Source of the DNA: Candidatus Epulonipiscium fishelsonii
Lineage (GTDB): Bacteria; Bacillota; Clostridia; Lachnospirales; Cellulosilyticaceae
Direction of reading: 5' to 3'
Assembly (NCBI GenBank): GCA_001983455.1
Contig: LJDB01000007.1
Span: 1-52,453, forward strand
Length of the DNA stretch: 52,453 bases
Below, piece by piece: positions 25,297-34,953 of this stretch; positions within the stretch are counted from its first letter, which is position 1; every line of letters begins with the position of its first letter. The notes under the pieces were generated by a model, which was not told the DNA's origin, made no database searches, and worked only from the letters and a program-made list of their open reading frames with translations. Both the position numbers and the translations under genes were made by a program.

Positions 25297-26007
25297 TTGA
25301 TCAACCAAATTTTATTTATTATTGTTGTTATAGTATCAAATGTAATTCAAGTACTTACAGGATTTGCAGGAACTATGTTAGCTATGCCAGCGTCAATGCA
25401 ACTTATAGGAATTAATGAGGCAAGAGCTGTACTAAATGCAGTTGCATTGGTATTATTTATTATAGTAGCAGTTCAAAACTATAAATATGTGAACAAAAAA
25501 GAAGTTGTAAAGATAACTGCTCTTATGTTATTAGGAATGGGTGTTGGAATATATTTATTACAAATAATGCCAACAGGTATATTGCTAGATATTTATGCCA
25601 TTCTTATAATTTGTATAGCACTAAAAAAAATGTTTATACAAAAAGAAATGCCTTTACCAAACTTTATAATGATTTTAGTTATATTTCTAGCTGGAATTAT
25701 TCATGGGATATTTAACAGTGGAGGAAGTCTACTTGTAATTTATGCCGTAACAGTTCTAAAAGATAAAAATGATTTCAGAGCGACATTGGCTGTAATATGG
25801 GTAATACTAAATAGTAGTTTACTTATCACCCATGCTCAACAAGGTTTATTTACTTCTCAAGTATGTATATTGACTGTAATTTCAATTTTAACAGCTATTT
25901 TAAGTATTAAGATTGGAAATAAACTACATAATAAAATTAATCAGCAGGTATTTTTGAAGATTACTTATGTATTGCTACTAATATCAGGTTTAATGTTGAT
26001 TTTCTAA
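25297..26007 (+). CDS. TauE/SafE (TSUP) family membrane transporter
   Basis: A 236-residue membrane protein with about seven to eight helices. The family moves sulfite, sulfoacetate or related small anions. The two repeats each begin with a glycine-rich helix (VLTGFAGTMLAMPA and IIHGIFNSGGSLLVIYA). TTG start 25297 has GGGAGAGG upstream. Standing alone, its substrate is unknown. Confidence 0.88.
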   Translation: MINQILFIIVVIVSNVIQVLTGFAGTMLAMPASMQLIGINEARAVLNAVALVLFIIVAVQNYKYVNKKEVVKITALMLLGMGVGIYLLQIMPTGILLDIYAILIICIALKKMFIQKEMPLPNFIMILVIFLAGIIHGIFNSGGSLLVIYAVTVLKDKNDFRATLAVIWVILNSSLLITHAQQGLFTSQVCILTVISILTAILSIKIGNKLHNKINQQVFLKITYVLLLISGLMLIF

Positions 26008-26035
26008 TGCTAGAATTAAAAAAATAAAGATACTC

Positions 26036-26079
26036 AAAAAACCTAGTAAAATTCCGTTGGCATTTTACTAGGTTTTTGT
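26036..26079. terminator. bidirectional terminator between convergent genes
   Basis: A 16-bp stem (26036-26051 with 26062-26077) with A and T runs on both sides, serving the plus-strand TauE gene and the minus-strand HAD gene. Confidence 0.88.
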
Positions 26080-26081
26080 CA

Positions 26082-26816
26082 TTAGTTTTGAGAATTTTCA
26101 GTGTAATGAAGCTCGTCAGTTGATAATTTATATATAACATCTTTACGTTGAATTATAACTGTTATTTTATTTCTCATTTCGTCATCCATAGTGACTTTAT
26201 TTAATAATTCACGTGTTGGATTTACTGCATAAGGATTTCCTACCTGCTGTAACATACTAAAATCTCCTGTTGTATCTCCATAAGCGTAACTGTTTGACAA
26301 ATTAATATCATATTTGTCTACCATTTCAGCAATAGCTTTGCTTTTACTTTTTGAATCCCACATAGGAATTACTTCACCAGTATATGTATTTCCATTTGAT
26401 AAATAAACTGCTCCTTTATAATCATCCATTTCATATTTATCAGACATTTCTTTAACAAGTTCAATTGGAGAACCTGAAATTGCAATTACTTTATGGCCTT
26501 GCTTTTTGTGCCAACTAATTCTATCTCTAGAGAATGTATAAACTCTATCTCCTCTTTGCTCAATTATTTTTTTAGCTATATATTTTATATGAGTTGGAGA
26601 AATAGATTTGACAGTTTCTGTATAAACCTCTACCATTTTGAGTAAATATGTATCATAATCACCTTGTCTTGCATCCCATTTTAGATATAAAGGGCGTACT
26701 TCATGTTGCCATGTTTCTTCTGTAATAATTTCATATTTTACCATTTTTTTAAAGACTTCTTTAATTAAACTTTCTCTGTAAATTGTTCCATCAATATCGA
26801 AAAACGCTGCTATCAT
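26082..26816 (-). CDS. HAD-IB family phosphatase
   Basis: A 244-residue HAD hydrolase of the phosphoserine-phosphatase-like IB group. Motif I is FFDIDGTIYRES, motif II is the ISGSP segment, and motifs III/IV lie in KSKAIAEM and YAYGDTTGDFSML. A helical cap sits between motifs I and II. Possible substrates are phosphoserine-like or lipid phosphates. This is not resolved. GGTGATA before the ATG is its ribosome site. Confidence 0.85.
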   Translation of the reverse strand: MIAAFFDIDGTIYRESLIKEVFKKMVKYEIITEETWQHEVRPLYLKWDARQGDYDTYLLKMVEVYTETVKSISPTHIKYIAKKIIEQRGDRVYTFSRDRISWHKKQGHKVIAISGSPIELVKEMSDKYEMDDYKGAVYLSNGNTYTGEVIPMWDSKSKSKAIAEMVDKYDINLSNSYAYGDTTGDFSMLQQVGNPYAVNPTRELLNKVTMDDEMRNKITVIIQRKDVIYKLSTDELHYTENSQN

Positions 26817-27152
26817 ATTATCACCTCAGTAAGTTCTTTCTAATATTATAAATAATAGTTTATTTTTTGTCAAGAATTAATATTAATTTAGTAAAAATAG
26901 GAAAAAATGGCTACCAATATATAAATATCAACTAATTACACCGTACCATAGATGGGAATTGCACCTACATTATTCTTTCTTCATATTGTAGTTTTATAAT
27001 GCCTCTAAAATTTAAACTACAGTTCCCCTTGAATAATATCGATATTACATGAGAAAGACATTGTGGCTATCCATATGAGTGAGTGATGTGAAGTATTACA
27101 TTGCACTTATATTGCATAATTTATTAATAGTCTAAAACTAAGGAGGATTAAA
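26817..27152. other. 335-bp gap between divergent genes
   Basis: No gene. It holds an 8-bp inverted repeat TGTAGTTT (26987-26994) / AAACTACA (27014-27021). The minus strand here has a vague tRNA-like look (GTGCAATTCCC T-arm-like segment), but acceptor and T stems do not pair properly, so no tRNA is called. Promoters for the flanking genes must lie here, though no box pair stands out. Confidence 0.45.
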
Positions 27153-28067
27153 ATGACTAATATATTAATAAAACTATTTGTCAAAGATTATAAAAATATT
27201 AATTCTATATCAGTCAAACAGAAGTATGGTATTTTAGCAAGTGTTGTAGGGATTATGTGTAATTTATTTTTATGTGTATTTACGTTTATTATAGGGATAA
27301 CTTTTTCTAATATAGCGATAACAGCTGATGCAATTAATAGTCTTTCAGATATTGGTTCATCAATTATTAGTATTATAAGCTTTAAAATATCAAATAAGCC
27401 AGCAGATAAAGAACATCCATATGGGCACGCTAGGTTTGAATATATTTGTGGATTAGCTATTTCGTCTATTATTATAATGCTTGGGATAACGATAATAACT
27501 TCATCTGTGAAGAAAATATTAAACCCAAATATATTAAAATTCAATATAACTATTTTGCTTGTACTAGGCACTTCTATTTTATTAAAACTATGGTTAAGCA
27601 AATTTAATAAGGAAATAGGGGAAAAAATAAATAGTCAAGTATTAAAAGCAGCTGCTACAGATAGTCTAAGTGATGTTTTATCAACAGCATCTGTTTTTAT
27701 TAGCATAATTTTTTCTTATTTTACAGGAATACAGATTGAAGGATTTATGGGTATATTTGTTGCAATACTAATAATTCGTTCAGGTGTTAACATTGTTAAA
27801 GATATGGTTAATACTTTATTAGGAGAAGCTCCGCCAAAAGAATTGACAGATGAATTAACGGAAAGAATATTACAATATGACGGAGTTTTATCTATGCATG
27901 GACTATTAATTCATATTTATGGAGAAAATCATTGCTTTGCATCTGCTCATGTAGAAGTTGATGCAAAGCAAAATATAATAACAAGTCATGATATTATTGA
28001 TAAAATTGAAAAAGACATTTACAAAGATTTAGGTATAAATCTAGTAATCCATATTGATCCCATATAA
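27153..28067 (+). CDS. cation diffusion facilitator family transporter
   Basis: A 304-residue CDF exporter of divalent metals (Zn, Mn, Fe or Co) by proton antiport. Six helices are followed by a cytoplasmic ferredoxin-like domain. The metal-site residues are seen in ITADAINSLSDIGSS and AATDSLSDVLSTA (DxxxD, an arrangement often linked to Mn or Fe), together with DKEHPYGHARFE. AAGGAGG gives a strong start. Confidence 0.9.
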   Translation: MTNILIKLFVKDYKNINSISVKQKYGILASVVGIMCNLFLCVFTFIIGITFSNIAITADAINSLSDIGSSIISIISFKISNKPADKEHPYGHARFEYICGLAISSIIIMLGITIITSSVKKILNPNILKFNITILLVLGTSILLKLWLSKFNKEIGEKINSQVLKAAATDSLSDVLSTASVFISIIFSYFTGIQIEGFMGIFVAILIIRSGVNIVKDMVNTLLGEAPPKELTDELTERILQYDGVLSMHGLLIHIYGENHCFASAHVEVDAKQNIITSHDIIDKIEKDIYKDLGINLVIHIDPI

Positions 28068-28094
28068 TTTATTTTTAGCAAAAATCCTTTTTTA

Positions 28095-28982
28095 CTAATT
28101 GTCATTACGAATAAAATTTTCATATTTCTTTATAACGGCAACTCCACATGTATCAGGTCCAGTATTAACCCCAATTGTTACTCCAATTGTAAAAAAATGC
28201 TTATTAAATGGAACAGGCATGACTTCATTATATGCTTGTGCCATTTGAATGGAAGCTTCACGGTTGTGTGCATCTCCAATTACATAAGCATAACTTTGTG
28301 GATCATCTTTAGTAAAATCTTGCAAAACAGATATTACTTTAGCAACAGCTTTTTTTGTTCCTCTTGTTTTGCTAATTGGAAATAATAATCCATTCTCTAG
28401 ATAAATAATAGGTTTTACATTTAACATTGTTCCAAGTAAAGCGGCAGCTTTTCCTATACGGCCTCCATTTTCAAGATAATCAAGCGTGTCAACATAAAAG
28501 AAAATACGTGCCGTTGGCCTTATTTTATAAGCAATTTTAATAATTTTTTTAAATTCCAAACCTGCTTTAATCATTCGGCCAATTTCAGTTACTAATAAGC
28601 CTTGTCCTCCAGTTGCGTTTAATGAATCAATAATTTCAATTTGAGCATCAGGATAGGTTTCCAAAATTAATTCCCTAGCATTCTTAGCTGCACTATATGA
28701 ACCGCTAAAATGACTAGAAAGACAAACACATATAATAGAATCTCCATTTTTTATATTTGGTTCAAACTTTGTATAATAATCATTAATAGAAGGCAAAGAA
28801 GTTTTTGGAAAAATTTTCTCACTTCGCAATTTCGTATAAAATTCATCTATACTAATTTCAAACAATTCTTTAAAATAATCGTTCTTATTAAACGAAACAT
28901 AGTACGGAATTAGCTGAATATTATATTCATCTACTATAGATGAAGGCAAGTCACAAGATGTATCACTCATTAAAATTATCAT
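28095..28982 (-). CDS. DegV family fatty-acid-binding protein
   Basis: A 295-residue DegV/EDD-fold protein. Family members (FakB) hold fatty acids for phosphorylation by FakA. Signatures are IILMSDTSCDLP, KTSLPSINDYYTKF, CVCLSSHFSGSYSAAKNA and DSLNATGGQGLLV. The ATG at 28982 is chosen because GGAGGT precedes it, and the TTG four codons upstream lies in that site. The end is only 27 bp from the convergent CDF gene. Confidence 0.92.
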   Translation of the reverse strand: MIILMSDTSCDLPSSIVDEYNIQLIPYYVSFNKNDYFKELFEISIDEFYTKLRSEKIFPKTSLPSINDYYTKFEPNIKNGDSIICVCLSSHFSGSYSAAKNARELILETYPDAQIEIIDSLNATGGQGLLVTEIGRMIKAGLEFKKIIKIAYKIRPTARIFFYVDTLDYLENGGRIGKAAALLGTMLNVKPIIYLENGLLFPISKTRGTKKAVAKVISVLQDFTKDDPQSYAYVIGDAHNREASIQMAQAYNEVMPVPFNKHFFTIGVTIGVNTGPDTCGVAVIKKYENFIRNDN

Positions 28983-29127
28983 AAATACCTCCAAAAATTT
29001 AATTATATAAATATATCATATCACATATATAAAGATAAAGTAAGCATTTGGAAAACTTATTTATGCATATAATTGAGAGATAAGTAGGAAATGTTCTTAC
29101 TTTAATTATACAAGGTAGGTGACTTAT

Positions 29128-29568
29128 ATGTTATCATCAACTTTAGAACATTATTTGCTAGTAATTTATGTATCCAAGTTAAATCAGGAAGAAATAACTT
29201 GTAGAGATATAGCAAAAAAACTAAACCAGCCCATTAAGCAAGTAATGCAAGCTGTTCAACGGTTACACTATCAAAAATATATTGATTATAGTACGTATCA
29301 ACCTATTGAAATTAACGATAATGGAATACGGTTTGCAAATTACTTAATTACACGAGATAGAATAGTTGAACAATTTTTAATCATCTTAGATATCACTGAA
29401 AATATGCAAATGGAAAAAGAAACAATATGTCAATATTTAAGTCAAGACACGTTAATGAAGATGGAACAATTTGTCTTATTTGCAATTTCTAATCCTCAAT
29501 TTGTTAGGGAGTACAAATTATTTTTACAAGCTAATAAGGAAAGTATACTACTAAAATATTTATCATGA
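29128..29568 (+). CDS. DtxR/MntR-like metal-dependent transcriptional regulator
   Basis: A 146-residue protein with an N-terminal winged helix (SSTLEHYLLVIYVSKLNQEEITCRDIAKKLNQPIKQVMQAVQRL) and a C-terminal helical dimerisation part (DRIVEQFLIIL-DIT). This resembles DtxR/MntR repressors, although the metal ligands are not clearly conserved. The ATG at 29128 follows AAGGTAGGT. A gene encoding a CDF metal exporter lies nearby at 27153, a possible regulatory target. The link is inference. Confidence 0.65.
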   Translation: MLSSTLEHYLLVIYVSKLNQEEITCRDIAKKLNQPIKQVMQAVQRLHYQKYIDYSTYQPIEINDNGIRFANYLITRDRIVEQFLIILDITENMQMEKETICQYLSQDTLMKMEQFVLFAISNPQFVREYKLFLQANKESILLKYLS

Positions 29569-29602
29569 TATAATTAATAAAAAAACAGAAAGATGAGAGC
29601 CT

Positions 29603-31243
29603 ATGGATACAAATAAAGGAATTATTAAAGGAGCAATGATTTTAGCAATAGCATCATTTATTAGTAGAATACTTGGAATGATATATAAAATTCCTATTAC
29701 AAACATTATTGGTGATGAAGGCAATGCCGTTTATGCTAGTGCTTATAATATTTATATATTAATTATTACTTTTTCTGCAATAGGAATGCCTAGTGCAATT
29801 TCAAAATTAGTTTCAGAAAGAAGAGCTGTTGGTGCTTTTAAAGAAGCTCACAAGGTATATCATACAGCATTAATTTATTCTACAATTTTAGCATTTTGTC
29901 TTGCAGGAATTTTATTTTTTGGGGCAGAAGCAATTGCAAAATTAATGAATAACATAAATTTGACTATGCCTTTAAAAGCTCTTGCTCCCACAACTATTGT
30001 TGTTACTATTATGGCTGTGACGAGAGGTTATTTTCAAGGGATGAACCACATGATGCCAACTGCTATTTCACAAGTTACTGAACAATTTTTTAATGCTATG
30101 TTTAGTATAATTTTGGCATATGCATTTATTGATTACGGTATAATTGCAGCTGCAACAGGAAGTACTCTTGGCACAGGAGTGGGTGCACTTGTAGGGTTAT
30201 TAGTATTATCAATAATATATTTCATAAATAGGAAAAAAATTAGACATACAAGAAGTTCCACGTCGGTTTATAGAAACGAAAGTGGTGTGCTTATATTAAA
30301 AAGAATTCTTATGACAATAATACCGATAGTATTAAGTACATCAATTTTTTCTATAATGACAAATATTGATACAATGATGCTTAATTATTATTTACCTTCT
30401 ATTATAGACCAGTTGGTGGCACAAGATATGTATAGTGCTATTCCAGTTACTGGAGCAAGATATATGGACATTCGAAATATAGTAGATAGCTTGACGGGAC
30501 AATATCTTGGAAAATATCTGACTATTATAAACGTTCCTGTATCTTTAATACTTACAATAGCTATGGCGGCTATGCCTGCAATTTCGGCATCAATGGCCAA
30601 AAAAGATTATAACGATATTAAAGGAAAAATAAAAATTGTTTTGAAAATAGGTTTTTTATTTGCGGTGCCTTCAGCAATTGGGCTTACTATATTTGCTGGT
30701 CCAATTATGAATTTGCTTTATAGAAACGTGTCTGATGGCAAAGAATTATTGATTTATGGAAGCGTTTCAATTTTATTTATTGCAACTGCTCAACTTACAA
30801 CAGGAGTACTTCAGGGGATGGGTAAACAAAATATTCCCACAAAAAATGCATTTATAGCTTGCATAATAAAAGTAGTTTGTAATTTTGTTTTCCTAAAATT
30901 TCCTGTGTTAAATATTTATTCTGTTGTTCATAGTACAACTATATGTTATATAGTATATGCTGCTCTAAATATAAATTATTTGAAAAATAGTTTGAAGATA
31001 AGACTAAATTGGTCAAGCTTAATATTAAAACCAATTTATTCAGGAATATTAATGGGAGCAGGCTCATGGGGATTATTTAGTATTTTGAATTGGTTTTATA
31101 ATATTCCAAATATATGGCTACTTATAGTAATTGGTATTTCTGCTATTTTATATGGAATAATAGGCATTTTGACTGGAGCTATTACTAAAGATGATTTAGA
31201 AAGTATCCCTGGAGGAAAAAGATTTATAAAAAAATTTCTTTAA
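29603..31243 (+). CDS. SpoVB/MurJ-like polysaccharide flippase
   Basis: A 546-residue MOP-superfamily protein with about 14 membrane helices. Start IIKGAMILAIASFISRILGMIYKIP and the GYFQGMNHMMPTAISQVTEQ segment are typical of the SpoVB/YtgP group, which flips lipid-linked cell-wall precursors. SpoVB is needed for spore cortex synthesis, and YtgP/MurJ acts in vegetative growth. Which role applies here cannot be told. Another MOP protein (MATE type) is encoded at 50454. Confidence 0.9.
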   Translation: MDTNKGIIKGAMILAIASFISRILGMIYKIPITNIIGDEGNAVYASAYNIYILIITFSAIGMPSAISKLVSERRAVGAFKEAHKVYHTALIYSTILAFCLAGILFFGAEAIAKLMNNINLTMPLKALAPTTIVVTIMAVTRGYFQGMNHMMPTAISQVTEQFFNAMFSIILAYAFIDYGIIAAATGSTLGTGVGALVGLLVLSIIYFINRKKIRHTRSSTSVYRNESGVLILKRILMTIIPIVLSTSIFSIMTNIDTMMLNYYLPSIIDQLVAQDMYSAIPVTGARYMDIRNIVDSLTGQYLGKYLTIINVPVSLILTIAMAAMPAISASMAKKDYNDIKGKIKIVLKIGFLFAVPSAIGLTIFAGPIMNLLYRNVSDGKELLIYGSVSILFIATAQLTTGVLQGMGKQNIPTKNAFIACIIKVVCNFVFLKFPVLNIYSVVHSTTICYIVYAALNINYLKNSLKIRLNWSSLILKPIYSGILMGAGSWGLFSILNWFYNIPNIWLLIVIGISAILYGIIGILTGAITKDDLESIPGGKRFIKKFL

Positions 31244-31292
31244 AAGATGAATAATAAAAAAATATATGTTAATAATTTAATAAATCATTTTG

Positions 31293-31318
31293 AAAGATGC
31301 TTTCTAGCATCTTTTATA
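31293..31318 (+). terminator. terminator after the flippase gene
   Basis: An 8-bp stem (31293-31300 with 31307-31314), TTTCTA loop and short T tail. Confidence 0.7.
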
Positions 31319-31342
31319 TACTTATATTAAGGAGGAATATTT

Positions 31343-31951
31343 ATGGTGAAGCATTACTTTGCAGTTCTTGGGAGTTCTGTTGCTATATGTATTACAGTTT
31401 TTTTATTAACATATTATGTAATTTTCAAAGAAAATTCTACACCGCCTATTGAGCATGAAGCAATTATACCAACTATACCGACTTTACCAACTACGCCAAT
31501 TCTAGAACCTTCGCCCGAAGTATTAGAACCAGAAATCCATATCACTCCAACAACAAAGGTTACTATTACTTTAAAAGACCAAGAAGGTAATATTGTAAGT
31601 AAAGAAATAGTTGATAGTATAAATATGCTGCAACTTACCGAAAACGATATAAGAGACTTATTTCCAGATTACGATTTAATAGAATTTACTGAAAAAGTTG
31701 TAACTTTAGAAAAAAGTATATATATTGAACCTGAAGAAGTAATATATTGTTTAGGTTTTAGAGGTGATGATATAGGAATTGTAATTGGAGAAAATGAGTT
31801 TGAACCAATTGGACTTAATAGAAATGAATTTTCGAGCTATGTTAATACTCTTTTGCAACATGAACTTATTTCGATTAATGTTGAAGATAGAGAGCGACTA
31901 AGGCAAAATCCCTATTATTTAGAAAATATTTTACAGAGTATAAGCGAATGA
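31343..31951 (+). CDS. membrane-anchored protein, possibly BofC-like
   Basis: A 202-residue protein. An N-terminal signal anchor (GSSVAICITVFLLTYYVIF) is followed by a proline/threonine-rich spacer and a C-terminal domain (about 70-200). EVIYCLGFRGDDIGIVIGE resembles the C-terminal domain of BofC, an intercompartmental sporulation factor. The match is from pattern only. The 5' neighbour is the SpoVB-like flippase, which makes a sporulation role plausible. AAGGAGG precedes the ATG. Confidence 0.5.
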   Translation: MVKHYFAVLGSSVAICITVFLLTYYVIFKENSTPPIEHEAIIPTIPTLPTTPILEPSPEVLEPEIHITPTTKVTITLKDQEGNIVSKEIVDSINMLQLTENDIRDLFPDYDLIEFTEKVVTLEKSIYIEPEEVIYCLGFRGDDIGIVIGENEFEPIGLNRNEFSSYVNTLLQHELISINVEDRERLRQNPYYLENILQSISE

Positions 31952-31991
31952 TATATACAACTGTGACAGCTATACATTGAAAGGAACATTT

Positions 31992-33209
31992 ATGAAAGTA
32001 GCAATTATTGGAGGAGGGGCATCTGGGCTTATAGCAAGCATAATCGCAAAAAGACAAGGTTTTGATGTAGTTATTATTGAGAAGCAGGATAGAATAGGAA
32101 AAAAAATATTAGCAACTGGTAATGGCAGATGTAATATGACCAATCTAAAACTATTGGCAGATAATTTCCACACAAGCTATAAGGGCAATCATTTTTTGCC
32201 TATTGAAATAATAAATTTAGAAAAAACTCTTGAATTTTTTAAGGACTTAGGAATTATTCCTTATGTGGAAAATAATAAAGTATTTCCTTTATCCAAACAA
32301 GCAAGCAGTGTATTAGATGTTTTAATGTTAGAAATAAATCGATTAAATATAGATACTTTATTAAATAGTAAAGTTATAAATTTGATAAAAAAGGGTCAGC
32401 ATTTTGAAATCGATTTAGTAAAAGAAGATAAAAAAGAAAAATTAATTATAGATAAAGTAATTGTTGCTAGTGGAGGGCAAGCAGGTGTACATTCAGATTT
32501 AACAATATATAACATGCTAAAAGACCTGGGACATGAAGTATTGCCGATAAATCCTTCTTTAGTCCAAATAATATCATCATCAAATTATTGTAAAACAATA
32601 AAAGGTATCAGAGTAGATTGTGAAGTATCGATTTATCGAAATAATGTATGTGAAAAGAAAGAATTTGGAGAAGTTCTATTTACAGAGGATGGTTTATCTG
32701 GACCAGCAATTTTTCAGATAAGTAGAGTAGCAAGCATATGCAAAAAGAATGATGAAAGTTGCTATGTAAAATTGGATTTGCATCCTGAATTTAATAAAGA
32801 GCAACTTATTCAAATAATTTATGAACGAATAGACAAAAATCCTACTAATAGTTTGGAACAATTATTTATTGGATGGATAAACAAAAAAATAGCAACTGTA
32901 ATTATAAAAAATTCCAATGTTGGAAATATAAATAGATTATGTAATGAACTTGAATACGAAGAAATTGAAAGACTAGTAAATTCCATTAAATCTTTAAGAT
33001 TTGATATAGTTGGCACTCGTGGATTTAAATTTGCACAAACAACAATAGGAGGAATAAGCCTAGATGATGTTAACTTAGAAACTATGGAGTCAAAAGTATT
33101 AAAAGGATTATACATTACAGGTGAAATACTGGACGTGGATGGGGATTGCGGAGGATACAATTTGCAATGGGCATGGTCAACAGGATATATTGCAGGAAAA
33201 ATTAGATAG
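31992..33209 (+). CDS. BaiN/HI0933-family flavoprotein (NAD(P)/FAD oxidoreductase)
   Basis: A 405-residue flavoprotein. The FAD-binding Rossmann motif is VAIIGGGASGLIASI at the N-terminus, with family segments KILATGNGRCNMTN and VASGGQAGVHS and the C-terminal GLYITGEILDVDGDCGGYNLQWAWSTGY. Members act as reductases of unknown or varied substrates (BaiN-like). The ATG at 31992 follows AAAGGA. The next gene, another FAD protein, begins 9 bp after the stop, so they form an operon. Confidence 0.9.
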   Translation: MKVAIIGGGASGLIASIIAKRQGFDVVIIEKQDRIGKKILATGNGRCNMTNLKLLADNFHTSYKGNHFLPIEIINLEKTLEFFKDLGIIPYVENNKVFPLSKQASSVLDVLMLEINRLNIDTLLNSKVINLIKKGQHFEIDLVKEDKKEKLIIDKVIVASGGQAGVHSDLTIYNMLKDLGHEVLPINPSLVQIISSSNYCKTIKGIRVDCEVSIYRNNVCEKKEFGEVLFTEDGLSGPAIFQISRVASICKKNDESCYVKLDLHPEFNKEQLIQIIYERIDKNPTNSLEQLFIGWINKKIATVIIKNSNVGNINRLCNELEYEEIERLVNSIKSLRFDIVGTRGFKFAQTTIGGISLDDVNLETMESKVLKGLYITGEILDVDGDCGGYNLQWAWSTGYIAGKIR

Positions 33210-33218
33210 AGGTAATAG

Positions 33219-34802
33219 ATGATAAGAGTACAAGATATAAAATTAAGTGTAGAACAAAATAAAGATATGTTAATATATAAAATAGCAAAAAAATTACATG
33301 TGCAACCTTCTGATGTAATAACTTACACGATTTTTAAGGAAGCCATTGATGCAAGAAAAAAAGATAATATACAATTTGTTTATACTATTGACGTAAAGAC
33401 GAAAAAGGATAATATAATTTTAAAGAAATTCCCAGATATGAAAGCTCCAAATATGAAATATATTCCACCACCAAGTAACATCAGTGGTTCAAAAAAGCGA
33501 CCTGTTATTGTTGGAACAGGACCTTGTGGATTATTTGCAGGCTTAATTTTAGCCGAAGCAGGATATAACCCAATTTTAATTGAACGTGGAAAAAAAGTTG
33601 ATGAACGTATTGAAGATATAAATAAATTTTGGGAAGAGAGAAAGTTTAATAAAGAATCAAATGTACAGTTTGGAGAAGGTGGAGCAGGCACTTTTTCAGA
33701 TGGAAAATTGACTACTCAAATAAAAAATACTAGGTGCAGAAAAGTATTAGAAGAACTAGTTAATGCTGGAGCAAACGAAAATATTTTATATAAGAATAAA
33801 CCTCATATTGGTACAGATATATTGAGATCAGTTGTAAAAAACATAAGAATTCGTATAGAAACTCTAGGAGGTACATTTAGATTTAACACTTGTTTAACCA
33901 ATATAAAAGTAAACGATAACAAGTTGGTTCAAATAGAAGTGAATAACAAAGAATGGATTGATGTAGATACTTGTATTCTTGCATTAGGTCATAGTGCAAG
34001 AGATACTTTCAACATGCTATATAATTCTAATTTGAACATGGAGCAAAAACCTTTTTCAATAGGAATGAGAATTGAACATTTACAAAGTTGGATTAATAAG
34101 GCTCAATATGGAGAGAAATTTGCTAAAAATGAAAAACTGGGAGCAGCAGATTATAAATTGGTTCACCACTGTAAAAATGGTAAAACTGTATATAGTTTTT
34201 GTATGTGTCCAGGCGGAGAAGTTATTGTTGCTTCTTCGGAAGAGGGTCATATTGTAACAAATGGCATGAGTGAATATGATAGAGATAATGAAAATGCAAA
34301 CAGTGCCTTACTAATAAATGTATCCACAGACGATTTTGGAAGTGATAATCCTTTAGCTGGAATTGATTTGCAAAGAAAATATGAAAAATTAGCTTATGTA
34401 TTGGGTGGAAATAATTATGATGCTCCAATTCAAACACTAGGTGATTTTTTAAATAATGTAGAAACAACAGATTTGGGAGAAGTAAAACCAACATATGCAC
34501 CAAATACAAAATATGTAAATTTAAGAAATTATTTACCACTAGATATGTCGGAGGCTTTTGAAGAAGCAATTTACGAATTTGATAAAAAGATAGAAAATTT
34601 TGGAAATAAAGATGCAATTTTAACAGGGTTTGAAACAAGGAGTTCGTCACCACTTAGGTTGAGTAGAGATAGTAATTATGAGAGTAATATTAAAGGTATA
34701 TATCCTGCTGGAGAAGGAGCTGGATACGCTGGCGGAATAATGTCTTCAGCGGTAGATGGCATAGTTATAGCTGAAAAAATTATTGAGCGTATGACTGTTT
34801 AA
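33219..34802 (+). CDS. FAD-dependent dehydrogenase (COG2509 type)
   Basis: A 527-residue protein. An N-terminal domain of about 90 residues (IRVQDIKLSVEQNKDML) precedes an FAD Rossmann fold (VIVGTGPCGLFAGLILAEAGY). Then come GEGGAGTFSDGKLTTQIKN and the C-terminal GFETRSSSPLRLSRD and YPAGEGAGYAGGIMSSAVDG, which are family hallmarks. Substrate is unknown for the family. It is widely conserved in Clostridia and often paired, as here, with a BaiN-like gene. Confidence 0.9.
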   Translation: MIRVQDIKLSVEQNKDMLIYKIAKKLHVQPSDVITYTIFKEAIDARKKDNIQFVYTIDVKTKKDNIILKKFPDMKAPNMKYIPPPSNISGSKKRPVIVGTGPCGLFAGLILAEAGYNPILIERGKKVDERIEDINKFWEERKFNKESNVQFGEGGAGTFSDGKLTTQIKNTRCRKVLEELVNAGANENILYKNKPHIGTDILRSVVKNIRIRIETLGGTFRFNTCLTNIKVNDNKLVQIEVNNKEWIDVDTCILALGHSARDTFNMLYNSNLNMEQKPFSIGMRIEHLQSWINKAQYGEKFAKNEKLGAADYKLVHHCKNGKTVYSFCMCPGGEVIVASSEEGHIVTNGMSEYDRDNENANSALLINVSTDDFGSDNPLAGIDLQRKYEKLAYVLGGNNYDAPIQTLGDFLNNVETTDLGEVKPTYAPNTKYVNLRNYLPLDMSEAFEEAIYEFDKKIENFGNKDAILTGFETRSSSPLRLSRDSNYESNIKGIYPAGEGAGYAGGIMSSAVDGIVIAEKIIERMTV

Positions 34803-34861
34803 TAATCTGGAGTAGTCGGATTAGTATTGGAATATTATACTTGCTTTAGGTGTAAACTAAG

Positions 34862-34896
34862 AAAAGATATTTTTTTAAAGAGGATATCTTTTTTTA
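34862..34896 (+). terminator. terminator after the flavoprotein pair
   Basis: A 9-bp stem AAAAGATAT (34862-34870) with ATATCTTTT (34884-34892), followed by more T. Confidence 0.75.
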
Positions 34897-34953
34897 CCAG
34901 TTTAGGATAATTTAGAATATATCTAAATTAATTACAACAAAGTGAGGGCTGCT

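Noticed and set aside
26941..27035. tRNA-like sequence on the minus strand
   Set aside because: A T-loop-like GTGCAATTCCC is present, but T and acceptor stems have mismatches and no anticodon arm can be placed with confidence.
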